64,000 nucleotides of DNA from Dicyema japonicum (GCA_011109175.1 RDEW01000007.1:1068295-1132294), one strand, 5' to 3'. Shown: positions 22,155 to 34,041, numbered from the stretch's first letter. The notes: generated by a model from the sequence alone, not told the origin. A program made the numbers and translations.

Positions 22155-22425
22155 GAGAGTTCACCTGGTGGAAGGTTCCACGCATCTACGATGCAGAAAG
22201 GGTTTGACGAGTGACGCCGTCATCAGTTGATACTCACTGCGGAACTGAATTGTCTAGAAAGGACACTCACACAAGAAAAAGAAAAAAAGTGAAAATCATT
22301 TTTTGGTTCTACGATTAGTTAAAATTAACTGTTCTTTACTTAAATAAAGTGTGTGTCTTGCCTATGCGGAGCTATAAATACTATGGCTCTCGTGAAAAGG
22401 CTTTATTAAAATTATTATTCCACAT
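22155..22425 (+). mobile_element. tRNA-derived SINE, 5'-truncated copy
   Basis: It matches the main family from TTCACCTGGTGGAAGGTTCC through GCATCTACGATGCAGAAAGG and GGACACTCACACAAGAAAAA to the 3' end GGAGCTATAAATACTATGGC, and ends GAAAAGGCTTTATTAAAATTATT. The tRNA-like head is missing. Confidence 0.85.
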
Positions 22426-22489
22426 GATGAATCGATATTTCTCCACATGATGGATAATACTACAAACAGATTTCTATTTAATTTTTTTC

Positions 22490-22685
22490 TGGCGTCGAGA
22501 CGTTGTATACTCTCGGGCAGATAGAGAGCTTCACTATTTTAAAGGGGAACCTAGAGAGCCTGTCACTGGAGTATAACAGACAGAGCCCGAAGATGCCATA
22601 TGGAGAGAGGGTTTAATTGGACAAGGTGCTCTAGGAGCTGTTTCAGCAAAATTAAACCTGCCTGCGAGGAAGGTTGTTTTTTTTT
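22490..22685 (+). other. coding-like fragment, unrecognised
   Basis: One frame reads YSRADRELHYFKGEPREPVT, then after a stop EDAIWREGLIGQGALGAVS. No family is recognised; it may be an exon piece or a relic. Confidence 0.2.
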
Positions 22686-22787
22686 ATTATTAGAATTAAC
22701 TTTCTAGTTGGTTAAATAAATTATTATTTATTTTAAATAATATACTCCTATCAAAATAATATTAATACACAATTTAGTCCCAACATA

Positions 22788-25569
22788 TTACTTTTTGATA
22801 TCCTTCAACTGTTTAAGCAAATTTTCCAACATTTTCCTTCTGTCTCGATCAGTCTTTTTAAACGTAAACATTGATTTCTTTTTATCAGCAGATAATAGCC
22901 TGGATTACAAAACACATACTTTTCAACAATCAAAATAACCATTTCAGACTGAGCACTCCGATAATTGTTCTCAGACTCATCCTGTGATCCTAAGTACTCG
23001 TTCCAGTCCCAGTTAACAAGGACATCAACACTCTGACAAATATTCAAATACAACTGCCTGTCTCAACGGAAGAGATAACTCCACTATAATCTCCGATTTG
23101 AGTCCAGGTACAGGATCACTCTGAGCGAATTCTAAGATGGGGTACCAGACAAACCCTCCACAGCATGGAGATTGGCACTAAACTGGAGGAGGCTGTTATA
23201 AGTGATCGTTTTGACGTCCTGGTTGGTCAACAAGGATTTGAAACAGTCAAATACAGTATCAAACAAAAATATCATAATTTCATGCGAAAAAGCCACCTTA
23301 ATTATAACAAAATAATAACTTGAAGCAATTTTGAGGAATTTATGACTTCCTTTAAAAAACAAATGACAGTTTTATCCAAATTTGTCGAAGTCTCCACTAC
23401 CTCATCTTCTTCCTTGATCCAATTGAAGTCATCTACAGTCAAAAACAACCATACATTCATTGAATATTTCCTTAACCCAATGAGAACAGTACGACTGAAT
23501 CTTCTCACGGGCGATAGTCAAGCGGGTACTCAGATCACATTCACTGCATATGACTGTGACGTAGTCACTCCTCCTGTCCGTTCTAAGAGTAAGGGATTGT
23601 CTCAACAGTGTCAAGGAAGAGATACAATCCTGTAAATATCCCCCATAGAAGATCAAATACTCCATATCCACGTAAATATGGGTCATTTCCCTCACGGAAT
23701 GACCATTCGAAGACAATTCCTCAATGTTTCTGAGAAATTGAGAGTGCATAAATCCATAAAGCAGTTTGTTTACTGCTCTTCTAATGTTAGAATCCACGTT
23801 GATTCCACTGGAGATTATACAAAAGTCACCTGTACAGAGAATGGAAGAAAAAGTCGTACAAATTCTCAACATATTGTTTCAATTGCTCACAAATTGTAAG
23901 AACAACCTCTGAGAGAGGAAGTTCGCAGGGAAACTAAAATAATCGCCATTTTAGACTGAATTTGGTGGTTTCGGGAGATTGGGGTACTTAGAGAAGTATT
24001 TGTGGTAATCGGTCTTGCTATGAACCATCAACCTGGAGTACCCACTCTTCGAGTAAACAGCCTGCACCCTTTTACCGATCTCTGATGTGAGAATGGTAAC
24101 GTATTGTTTGCTAAAGAGTATAAACACAAGTAGCTTACAACAAGGAATCCACAACAGAGGAAAGAGGGGAGAACATGAAATCCAGTTTCTGGGCTAAAGA
24201 ATCAATATACTTTCATGGCATTGGAAAAGTAAATCACGGATGTTTTGAGTACCAGAAGTAACTCAGAGTTGAAGCAGTTATTCTGACATGAAACCAACAA
24301 TCAAACCAGTAGAGCCTCAATGAATAGAACTAACTCCTTTTCAGCCAATTTCCATAAATCGTAGAGGTAAGACTTTTCACTAAACTCGACTGTGTTGGCC
24401 ACTCTATCTTCTATCATAAAGAATCTAAATTTTTTGACCATAAAACCCGGCAATATCATCAAAAAACGTTTCGTCCGACAAATCAAGTTTTGGATTCTAA
24501 AAATATTTATAAAATTCAAATAAAAGTTTACTTAATTAAATAACAAAAAATAGCAAATTACTACCGAGATTTTTTTGTTTAAAATATCAAAAGCAAGCAA
24601 AATTTGTTGTTGTCTCTGGTTTATGTAGTAATTTTCGAACTCGTCCATACTTTCCTGCAAAGTCATGGAAAACAAGGGTACCAGAAGTTGATACACGTTT
24701 ATACATTTGTGCAGAGGTATCAGATTCAGAACAGTTTTGGAGTCATTCTTCAATAATTTATAAAGATACGTTCATTTTTGCTTCAAATTCCGTGATTGCC
24801 GCATCCAGAGTAACCTTCCCGCCATCTCCCCTTGATAGACAATCCGCGTGTCTCTGGATCTATGAATAAACATACCCAGAGGACCGAACGGAGAAGATCA
24901 TATCCAAATCTGGAGGATTGGTAGCGAATCACCTCTAAGTATGTGTTAAGTTCCCGCTTAATCTCAATCTTTATCTGCCTTCGAATGTCGGTCACAAAAT
25001 TGGAAATATTTTCGTTAAATTTGAATTTTGAAATAATCAACGTATAGTGGGTCTCAAATTCTTTCAAAGACTTCATTGTTTCGCTATATTTTCCCTCAGA
25101 GAGGTAGTTTTTGATTTTATCAAACAACTCCAAGGCTAAAATGAGATGATAAGGAAACCAGACATAATGGAGACCAGGTCGTTTGTCACATGACATGAAA
25201 ACCTTTGCTTGAACTGTGACTCTGAGGAGTCGGATGACTCACTGATGATGTTGATCAGTTTATTCCCTATATTTTGAACCTGAAGGTTGATTTCAGCGAC
25301 CTCTTTCTGAAATGGGATGATAAGGGAACCATGAGGGAGGTAGATTGGTCTCTGAGTTTGAGGAGGGCAGAGCTCACGTGGATAAACTCTGTGTACTTTT
25401 GGGAGCAGATTTGTTTGATTTTGTAATTATTATTGTCAATGGCGGTCTCAACGGCTGACAAAAAGTCATTGAGGCAGTCATCCCGGGCAATTGTGTGAAT
25501 TATTTGTTGAAAGCAGTCATCCTCACTTTCAACCATATTTATTAGCTTTGAGACTGAGTTCATGATCAC
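22788..25569 (-). CDS. EXOC6: exocyst complex component Sec15 (EXOC6)
   Basis: Reading the minus strand, an N-terminal exon (ending near 25270) has KIKQICSQKYTEFIHVSSAL and LLKLRDQ, as in the Sec15 N-terminus. Next come LALELFDKIKNYLSEGKYSE with LKEFETHYTLI and FGYDLLRSVL (25160-24880), then ENYYINQRQQQILLAFDIL (24650-24580), matching the ENYYRKQRKKQ motif of animal Sec15. Segments at 24520-24300 and 24150-23140 cover the middle, and the C-terminus has VDVLVNWDWNEYLGSQ followed by LLKQLKDIKK and a stop at 22788. Sec15 is the exocyst subunit linking Rab GTPases on secretory vesicles to tethering at the plasma membrane. Several frame changes reflect tiny introns and at least one base loss near 22820. 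Exon limits are not all resolved. Confidence 0.88.
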
Positions 25570-25709
25570 AAAACCACAATATTTAATTATTTTAAATTTA
25601 TTTTATTTATTCTTTTTTAATAATCTTTATTCCAAATTGGCTTATCCTATTTTTGATGATTTACTGTCAGATACTCCTTCAACTGTATCAAGAATGTAAA
25701 TTTATATAA

Positions 25710-27100
25710 TTGATTAAAGAATTAACGTCATGTGGTTCGCCGTTTCTGGTGACGAAAACTGTGGAATATACTTCACAGACAAAAGAACCATCCTCTACGT
25801 CCAATCCAAGAGGAATGTCCTTCTTGGACGGTCTCCCCACTTCCATATGGAAGCTATCAAACATACGACCAATCCTGAAACCCGGGCTACCAAATGGATC
25901 ACCAGCCTCATACAGACCAATATCTCTCCTATGTGTTACATCAAAACTTTTGGAAAAGCTGATTCCTGAACTAATCAAACCATACCTTCCTGATGCACTT
26001 TTTCAACACGGATTCAGAAAAGGACACTCCACAGAAACGCATCTTAAATGCCTTACAAATTTCATCAAGGATGGACTTAAGCGCAAACCTCATCAGAAGT
26101 CTTTGTTATGCTCCATCGTTATAGAAAAGGCTTTTGATACTTTCCCAAGAAAGCTTTTGACAAGGAAGATCTTTACGTCAAAAATTCCAAACAACCTGAA
26201 AATCTGGATCGCTAATTTCCTAAATGGAAGAAGAGGAAGAGTAACTGCTGGAAAAACTAGATCAGTGACCAAATTCCTTCCAAATGGGGTCCCTCAATGA
26301 TCTCCACTTACACCACACCTATTCAACCTATTCTTGAATGATATGCCCTCCCTTACCAGTGACGATACTCTGGTTCTGACATATGCGGATGATATAATCG
26401 TCGCAGTCAAAGACCAGTGCGTTAATACTTCTGTTTACCGGATACAAGCTTCATTGGACGATCTGAACTGTTGGCTCGTTAAGAACATTCTACATACAAG
26501 TCTCGAAAAGTCTTATACAACAATTTTCACAACAAACAGAAGATTGACAAACTCCGCTCCATGTGTAACCATAAATGGAAACTCAATCCCCACGACCAAC
26601 TCGGTCAAGATATTGGGCGTAACTTACGACCCACTCTTGACCTTCAGCAAACACATCGACAACGTCATCTCTTCGGCACAACGAAAGCTAAATTTTGTTA
26701 AAACACTCCTTGGACAATATAAGGGGTGTTTCAACTCAAATTTGGACTCGCTCTACGTGCAGTATATTCAACCGTCTCTAACTTACGGGTGTGCTGCATG
26801 GGGAACCAACCTATCATACAGGATTATAGAAAAAAATCAATATCTTCCAAAAAATGGCCAGTAAGGCTTTGCAAAGGTTTTCTTGGACACCTCTAAACCC
26901 TACACCCTTTGAGGAATAGTGAGAAAAACCGGAGCCTTACTACCCTCCAAAAAAGTTAGAAACCCCCACCCAATCCGGAAATGCGTTGGAACCCGGGAAG
27001 AACACCGAGCAAGAATGAGATGGCTACTCGAAGCGACCGGAATCACCTGACGGCTATGTAGTTATTTAATTTGTGTGTGATTTTTGGTTTTTAATAATAA
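25710..27100 (+). mobile_element. Jockey-like LINE, reverse transcriptase portion
   Basis: The frames carry WKLSNIRPILKPG, ASYRPISLLCVTSKLLEKLI, FQHGFRKGHSTETHL, then IEKAFDTFPRKLL, FLPNGVPQ followed by a stop replacing the G of PQGS, LTYADDIIVA at 26380-26409, and VKILGVTYDPLLTF. The C-terminal part at 26870-27060 (RMRWLLEATGIT) closes the ORF, then a TAATAATAATGATAA tail. The first frame is open for 196 codons and the second for 176. The endonuclease is missing (5' truncation), and the GGA-to-TGA change disrupts the catalytic domain, so the copy is inactive. Confidence 0.88.
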
Positions 27101-27960
27101 TGATAAACTGCAACTTGTATGGTTTTGACCCTAACAACTTCGACTCTTTCGATAACGCTTTACACTACTTCAATGGTGTACTGCGTGAGGGTATGAGGAC
27201 ATTTATCAAAAGAAAGCCAATCCACTTCACGAAGAAGGCCTCCCGCGCATCCGATTCACTTACGAAGGAGAGAAATTGCATAAAAATTCTTTAGAATCAA
27301 TCTTGGAAAAACAGGGAGAGGTTCGAGCCTTGGAAGAGAACAGAAACAAGCCTAAGATGAATCAGGAAAGAGACTGGAAATAACCTTATGTACACCCTAA
27401 ACAAACAGATCTCAATCACGAGGATGTGGAATACTCTTCGGAGCTTCACCAACTTTGTGAGACCGCCTTCTTGCGAAGACCTAGAGAAAAAAAACTTTTT
27501 AAATAAGATCATGAAAGTTTACTCTCTGTGAGCTTCTTCCCTCACCAGAAAATTGAGGGACCTTCCACATCTTCAATAAAACCAAAACTCGACGCAACCA
27601 CGAAAAATCTTTCAATGGTCAGATGGAATCCCTTCTATAGTACTAAAAAAGATAGGCCCCCTAGACCATCTTGGCCTTGACCAGAGTTTACAACCTCTCC
27701 ATCAGTAGGAATTCCAGCCTGAAAATTTGGCATGCAAACTTCCTCAGCAAACGAAGAGGAAAAGTAATTTCACATTCCATATTTTCTATCGCCGGATTCC
27801 TGCCGAATGGGGACCCGCAAGGATTCTCTCTCATCCATTCTCTTTAACCTCTTTATGAGCGACTGACTTCCCACAGCAGCGACTATACTCTGCTCCTTGC
27901 TTATGCTGACGACATAATCCTGGCAAAAGGAGGTCTCTGAGTTGTATAATTTATTAAAGA
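27100..27960 (+). mobile_element. Jockey-like LINE, degraded copy
   Basis: The first part (27105-27300) encodes NLYGFDPNNFDSFDNALHYF, compatible with the linker between endonuclease and reverse transcriptase. At 27720-27935 the frame pieces WHANFLSKRRGKVISHSIFS, FLPNGDPQGF, SSILFNLFMSD and a shifted AYADDIILAK form reverse transcriptase blocks. Several frameshifts and stops are present. It is joined head to tail with the previous copy. Confidence 0.65.
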
Positions 27961-28057
27961 TTATTAATTTAATGAAATTAAAAATGAGCCATAATGTACT
28001 ACCAATCAAATACATAAATTTAACTATTAAATAGAGAATTTATTTAACTACAATTCA

Positions 28058-29405
28058 TCAAATGCTCCCAAAAACTAATGACACATTAGACCCACCAAAT
28101 CCAAATGAATTTTTTATTCCAAACCTCCTCCCAGTTTCCGAATGCACATACTTCCAATCCTGTTCCCCATTTGCCACATAATTCAAAACAAACTCGGAAT
28201 CCAAATTCTTTATGTTTATTGAAGGGGGAATCACGCGGGTCTCTAAGGCCTTGACAGCAAATGCCATCTCAATGGCCCCGGCACCCCCCAGCGCATGCCC
28301 AATTGATCCCTTCAAGGCCCAACCTGTAGATTCTTTTCATGTTCTCCAAAGAGTCTTCTAAGAGCCGTGTTTTCAGCCTTGTCCCCCAACGGGGTGGAAG
28401 TTGCGTGAGGGTTCACATAGCCAATGTATTCTGGAGTGATTCCTGCGGTATCCAACGCCTGCTTCATACACCTGTATCCCCCGTCTCCATTAGGAAGAGG
28501 GGCTGTTATATGATGCGCATCTCCCGACATTCCATACCCGAGGATCTCCCCGTATATTTTTGCCCCACGTGACTGAGCCAAGTCCAACCTCTCCAACACG
28601 AGAATTCCAGCACCCTCTGACATGACAAAGCCACATCGAGAGATATCAAAGGGCCGGGATGCGGTCCCAGGAGTTTCGTTAGAGTCAGTGCACAACGCCT
28701 TGGCCCTTGCGAATCCACTCATAGTAAGGGGACATATTGATCCTTCAGTTCCCCCACATACCATTACATCAGCGTCTCCCATTTTAATGGCCAGAAATGC
28801 TTCCCCAATAGAGTGAGTCCCTGTAGAACAGGCAGTTGAGAATGCGTAGTTAGGACCCTAGCTATAGCCTTATGATGGTTACCTTAAGACCAAAGTCAAT
28901 GCTCACGTGCCCGGCTGGGATGTTGTTGAGAATCCGTGTTATGAAAAAGGGACTTATTTTAGACATTCCGTGGTCCCTTAGTAGTTGATCTCCGTGAAGG
29001 AGATCTTCAATTCCTGCGATTCCAGTCCCAATAGAAACCCCGGCTCTGTTTTTTTCTTCCTCTGTTTTAAGGTTTAGCTGGGAGTCCTCGATTGCCTCCA
29101 TGGCTGCTTGAAGGGCAAATACAATCCCACGTGTCTTGGCTGAGTTGGAGGTCTTAGACTTCTTCCAGCAAGCAAAGTCTTCATTGGCCTTATCAACAAG
29201 CCCGGCAATTCGTGATGGAATATTTTCATATGATTTCCCCAATTTTTGTATTCCACAATCTCCTTTCAACAAGCGAGACCAGCTTTTTTCCACTCCCACA
29301 TCTAAGCACGTGACGAGTCCCAGTCCTGTAATTGCCACACGTGGTCCTTGTAATTGTGGTGTGGTGAAGGTTTCTCTTGGTAATCCGAATTAAACGTGCT
29401 GGCAT
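28058..29405 (-). CDS. OXSM: mitochondrial 3-oxoacyl-ACP synthase (KAS II type)
   Basis: This condensing enzyme elongates acyl-ACP in mitochondrial type II fatty acid synthesis. On the minus strand the likely start at 29405 gives a basic N-terminus, MPARLIRITKRNLHHT, fitting a mitochondrial presequence. Then VAITGLGLVT, the active-site cysteine in STACSTGTHS, VMVCGGTEGS, the first catalytic histidine in NPHATSTPLGD, the second in KGSIGHALGGAGA, and the C-terminal FGFGGSN loop are all present. A 25-nt GT...AG intron separates SIDFGLK from GPNYAFSTACS (about 28891-28867). Two one-base frame shifts (near 29345 and near 28320) are probably assembly errors, because the protein on both sides is conserved. 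Length, about 430 residues, is close to animal OXSM. Confidence 0.93.
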
Positions 29406-29879
29406 TTTATAATAATATTAAATTTAAACAAAATAATTATCTTTATTAAAAATTTAAATTAATAATTATCAAATTTTAATTTTTTTCTTAATTTTTCTAA
29501 TTAAAAGATCTTTATTTTAGGTTATTTAATAATATTGTATGTGACAATTTACCTTAAATCAGTTATTAAAATTAACCACGTGGATTAGTATATATTTATG
29601 TTTACACCACATGGTACAATGTCACGCCATCATACTATTGATAATTATAAGATCAGTATTTATATCACTAAACAAAAGCTATCAGTATTATAGTGTGCCG
29701 CAGTCTGATAGATTCGCAGTCTGATAGATCCACAGTCTGATAGATCGTCACTGTTCACAGATTGATTTAAAAAATATTAAGAATATTTAAAAACCATTGG
29801 AATTTACAAATTGTATTAATTTAGAAATAAAATATTTTAAAAATTAATTAATTAAATTTACGTTTCGGAATGCGTCTAG
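29406..29879. other. intergenic with a small tandem repeat
   Basis: AT-rich. At about 29699-29748 the 16-bp unit GCAGTCTGATAGATTC is repeated three times with small changes. No gene is called. Confidence 0.5.
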
Positions 29880-30071
29880 TGCAAATTTCAAGAGAAAATC
29901 TTAGAAAACATTAAAAAAATAAAGGAAATGATGAAAGAGGCAAACATCTTAAGACGGGAAAGAGACCGTCTAGCGAAAACAGCCAGAAATTTTATTTTTG
30001 ACGAAGAAGGAACTCTCTATAGGTGCAAAGGCTACAAATTAAGATTCTATTGTGTTAAAGATATTAATTGA
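29880..30071 (+). CDS. short coding-like segment, possible integrase-type fragment
   Basis: After a TAG that could be a splice acceptor, the frame reads KILENIKKIKEMMKEANILR, LAKTARNFIFDEEGTLYRC, then KGYKLRFYCVKDIN and a stop at 30071. The FxxDEEGTLYR pattern resembles the N-terminal zinc-binding region of LTR-type integrases, but His and Cys ligands are not all visible. It may instead be a host exon with a coiled-coil start. Confidence 0.3.
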   Translation, partial: CKFQEKILENIKKIKEMMKEANILRRERDRLAKTARNFIFDEEGTLYRCKGYKLRFYCVKDIN

Positions 30072-30409
30072 AACTCAAAACCATAGAAGTAATTAAATCG
30101 TTTAGATTAATTTTAAGCTGAGATCGTCTTTTCTCTAAAATAAAAACTAAACTACATGGTGTAACGAAGTCTTAAATCGCTGGGAATAATACGAAAGTGT
30201 GTTTTTGTCAATCAAGACGTATCTTGTCGACAAAACAACTGATTACTACCTTAATCGCGATGGGTCTATGAGATCGCTATATTGACGATCTAATATATCT
30301 CAGGAGATACTCGTCTATAAACAACTCCTTTTCTTGGGTATCAAATTTTGTTTCTTATTAAAGATACTGGTTGTGATCGATTCCTTATCAAAATATGCAA
30401 TGATCGAAC

Positions 30410-32480
30410 TCGCAAAAGTAAGACCTGGTGTCACCACTGCTCTACACTTGTGTAGAGAAGCCGATGATCATGTGGGACATCGGGAGTGACCATATACCCC
30501 AAGAGATGTTATTGAACCTAGCTCCAGACCCCATGGACTCTGTGTTTATAGGTTACGACCTAACAAGAGTAAACTGGGAGCACTACAGAAGGTACATATC
30601 AAGAAACCTCAAAGACTGGAAAGATAAAGATTATTCCCGAAGTGAAATCGACATCATAGACAATAAACTCTCCATCATGATGGAGACATACTTAATGCTT
30701 TACGCAAAGAGGAGATCCTCAAGTACCAATCATGGAAAGAGTATCAGTCTTTCCAGTTCCACATTATCTTTGATCAATGAAAGGAATCGCCTAAGGACCA
30801 AACTCAGAAGATGTGTGGACTGGATAGACCGGACAATTGAAGATAATCAAGACAGCCATTGAAGAACAATGTTTGAGGGTAGAGGCAAGCAAACTAAGCA
30901 CCAAAGACCCTCGTTCTGGAAGTTCTACAAAAGAATAACTGGCCAGAAAGGAATGACATAAAAATCTCTTGACTAAGCCAGAAGGTGGACTATGTTCTAT
31001 GGAAGAAGCCCAAGATATCTTTAAGAAGCAACTGACTGCATTCAGGGAGTCAACCCGATGGAGCTGATTCCGAGGGAGATGTTAGATTCTTCACGTGAAA
31101 TTTTAATTTACTATTTGGACGATCATGACTGCAATCATGACAAGCAAGGTTAACGCTCCAGGACATGTCCATCTAAGCATGAGATTGTTCAAGGAAGCCC
31201 AGAGGATCTATTTCCCATACTGAAGAATTTATTCAATGCAAGCATTCATGGACATGTCCCAAAACGCTGGAAATCTTCTATAGTAAGAATGATACTGAAA
31301 CCGGAAAATCGAGGAGGGACCCACTCAGCTATAGGCCGATAAGCCTCATCTTTTCGATCTCTAAGATTATCGAACGAATTATCTTCAGAAGGCTTAACGA
31401 CCACATAGAAGAAAGTGGTTTTCTCCTCGCAGAACAATGTGGCTTCAGACCTGGAAAATCATGCACGGATTGCATCTACAGATGCATTTAATGGTATTGA
31501 GAGGTCTGGAATTAAAAACTAGTCAACCTGGTATGTTTGGATCTGTCCAAGGCTTTTGATAGCATGTGGCACGAAGCCCTCCTATCAAGGCTAGCAGCTG
31601 CTGATATTCAAAAGAAACTTTTCATGTGGTTAAAGGACTTCCTAACAAGACGGACTTCCCAAGTACGTGTTGGAGCAAATATGTCAAAAGATTTCATACT
31701 GAAGAGGGGAGTTCCTCAGGGTTATGTCTTGAGCCCACTTCTGTTCTACATATTCTTGTCAGACTTCCCAACTCCACCGGATACGAACACCAGATTATTG
31801 ATATACGCTGATGATATTCTGATCACGGATACATCCGGGAAATCAACTCTCTCGGAAAAAAGAATCAAGTCATTCATTGAACAAGTACAGGACTGGTGCA
31901 CCAAGAGAGGGATGAATGTCTGAGAAGTCCACCTATTTGAGAGTCAGTCGCCTAAGGAGGCATCATACGCATCCCTACTCACTTGACATTCCAAAGTAAA
32001 TTCACTGCGCTACCTCGGGATAGTTATCTACGGGAAAGATTCCTTCATGGAAGACATTAGACGAAGAAGGAAGAAGCCGCTTCAAGCACTTTATGTGCAA
32101 GAAAGTTGTTTGTAAGCTGGAGACCTTCTTGTTCATCTTCATGAGAATCATTCTTCTGGAGCTGCTATATGGATGCGAAGCATGGTTTTTCTCTTGACAA
32201 AGAAAAGAATTATGTTACTTATGGAAAAAACCAGAAGGTTGGCAATAATGTTGGCTTTGGGGAAAAGGCTTTTTGATGTTCTCAGTACTGAAGAAGACAA
32301 GATTCTAACACCGGTCAAATATATTGTAGAGAAAAGGATCAATGGGATCCGACGATAGAAAGAGACTGAATGGAGATGGGGTGCATCGGAAGTGTCCAGG
32401 CCGCATAGGCGGACACGTTTAAATATCCCTTAACTAACTCCTTATTTGCTGTAGAATAAATTAGTTTCGGTTTAGGTTAA
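30410..32480 (+). mobile_element. LINE family K, copy A (endonuclease end plus reverse transcriptase)
   Basis: The frame at 30428-30862 includes MWDIGSDHIP, the end of the endonuclease, and a linker (LTRVNWEHYRRYISRNL). Reverse transcriptase blocks follow: LSYRPISLIFSISKIIERII, CGFRPGKSCTDCIY, LDLSKAFDSMWHEALL, GVPQGYVLSPLLF and IYADDILITD at about 31800-31830. The C-terminal region extends to the 3' end, GCGGACACGTTTAAATATCC, and a GAATAAATTAGTTTCGGTTT terminus. Frameshifts (for example near 31480 and 31925) make it inactive. Related copies lie at 32880-33885 and 63720-64000. Confidence 0.85.
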
Positions 32481-32504
32481 ATTGTGATCTTGTGTTTTGC
32501 ATGG

Positions 32505-32580
32505 ACAAGGTAGTGTAGTAGTTAGTGCTGTCGCTCTAATCGCTATTAACTGTGGATGAATTCACATACCGTTACCTACT
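32505..32580 (+). mobile_element. possible tRNA-like SINE head remnant
   Basis: GGTAGTGTAGTAGTTAGTGC (A-box-like) is followed about 35 bases later by GGATGAATTCAC (weak B-box-like). No SINE body follows clearly. Confidence 0.3.
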
Positions 32581-32879
32581 TGGTTTATAATTTCTTATCC
32601 TCTCTTTGAATTATTCAATTCATGAGAGGCTGCTATTTGCCATGTATGCTTCTATCTTTGGATGTAATGGTAAAATCATCATCTATGATAGAATGAGAGT
32701 TATGGGCGTTTTTGAGATAGCAGTTTGAAAAGTGAGTGAGAAAGAACAGATCCTTGGGCAACTCTGTTGAAGAGGTAACGAGAACGAGCTATATGAGAGT
32801 ATAAACAGGATTGATCCAGTTTCTAGAAAAAGGAAGATCACCTTGAAAGAAAGTGTCAAAGCCAACTAATTAAGTGACC

Positions 32880-33885
32880 ATAGCTACTCTCCATAGTCAG
32901 AATGATACTGAAACTGGGAAAATCGAGGAGGGACTTACTCAGCTATAGGCCGATAAGCCTCATCTGTTCGATCTCTAAGATTATCGAACGAATTATCTTC
33001 AGAAGGCTTAACGACCACATAGAAGAAAGTGGTTTTCTCCTCGCAGAACAATGTGGCTTCAGACCTGGAAAATCATGCACGGATTGCATCTACAAGATTC
33101 ATTTAATGGTATTGAGAGGTCTGGAATTAAAAAAAGACTAGTCAACTATGTCTTGAGCCCACTTCTGTTCTACATATTCTTGTCAGACTTCCCAACTCCA
33201 CCGGATCCGAACACCAGATTATTGATATTCGCTGATGATTTTCTGATCACGATACATCCGGGAAATCAACTCTCTCGGAAAAAAGAATCAAGTCATTCAT
33301 TGAACAAGTACAGGACTGGTGCACCAAGAGAGGGATGAAACTGTCCACTGAGAAGTCCAGCTATTTAGAGTCAGTCGCCTAAGGAGGCATCATACGCAGC
33401 CCTACTCACTTGACATTCCAAAAGTAAATTCACTGCGCTACCTCGGGATAGTAATCGACGGGAAAAGTTCCTTCATGGAGGACATTAGACAAAGAAGGAA
33501 AAAGCGCTTCAAGCACTTTTATGTACAAGAAAGTTGCTCGTAAGCTTGGAGACCTTCTTGTTCATCTTCATGAGAATCATTTTTCCAGAGCTGCTGTATG
33601 GATGCGAAGCATGGTTTTTTCTCTTGCCAAAAAAAAGAATTATGTTACTTATGGAAAAATTAGAAGGTCGTCAATAAAGTTGGCTTTGGGAAAAGGCTTT
33701 TTGATGTCTCAGTGAAGAAGACAAGATTCTAACACCGGTCAAATATATTGTAGAGAAAAGGATCGATAGGATCCGACGATAGAAGAGACTAAATGGAGAC
33801 GGGGTGCATCGGAAGTGTCTAGGCCGCATAGGCGGACACGTTTAAATATCCCTTAACTAACTCCTTATTTACTGTTGAATACATT
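32880..33885 (+). mobile_element. LINE family K, copy B (5'-truncated, internally deleted)
   Basis: It is nearly identical to copy A over LSYRPISLICSISKIIERII and CGFRPGKSCTDCIY, but about 190 bases between GACTAGTCAAC and TATGTCTTGAGCCC, including the LSKAFDS block, are missing. IFADDFLITI replaces YADDILITD. The 3' end reads GCGGACACGTTTAAATATCC and stops near TGAATACA. It lies 400 bp after copy A in the same orientation. Confidence 0.85.
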
Positions 33886-34041
33886 TTTCATCTCACCACC
33901 TTTCGGAAGTGTTTTCTCTAATTTCCGCAGAGTAATTCGATCCGGGTATTTTTTATGACTTGTCAGGATTTCATCGTATAGATAACACCTTCTCAAATGG
34001 GCTTTGTGTCTCTTAGTCGAAACGCAAGAAATCTCTGCCAT
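33865..34041 (-). CDS. 58-codon open frame next to a LINE 3' end, unrecognised
   Basis: The minus-strand frame starts at 34041 and reads CVSTKRHKAHLRRCYLYDEI and KYPDRITLRKLEKTLPKGG. Its last residues and stop lie inside the 3' end of LINE copy B, so it may be an exon whose C-terminus was replaced by the insertion. It is divergent to the Ac45 gene, whose start is about 140 bp away. No family is recognised. Confidence 0.3.
   Translation of the reverse strand: MAEISCVSTKRHKAHLRRCYLYDEILTSHKKYPDRITLRKLEKTLPKGGEMKNVFNSK

Noticed and set aside
23342-23899. Plus-strand frames of 97 and 73 codons
   Set aside because: Antisense to Sec15 coding sequence.
29699-29748. CRISPR-like repeat (three 16-bp units)
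   Set aside because: No spacers, only three adjacent units, and the genome is eukaryotic.
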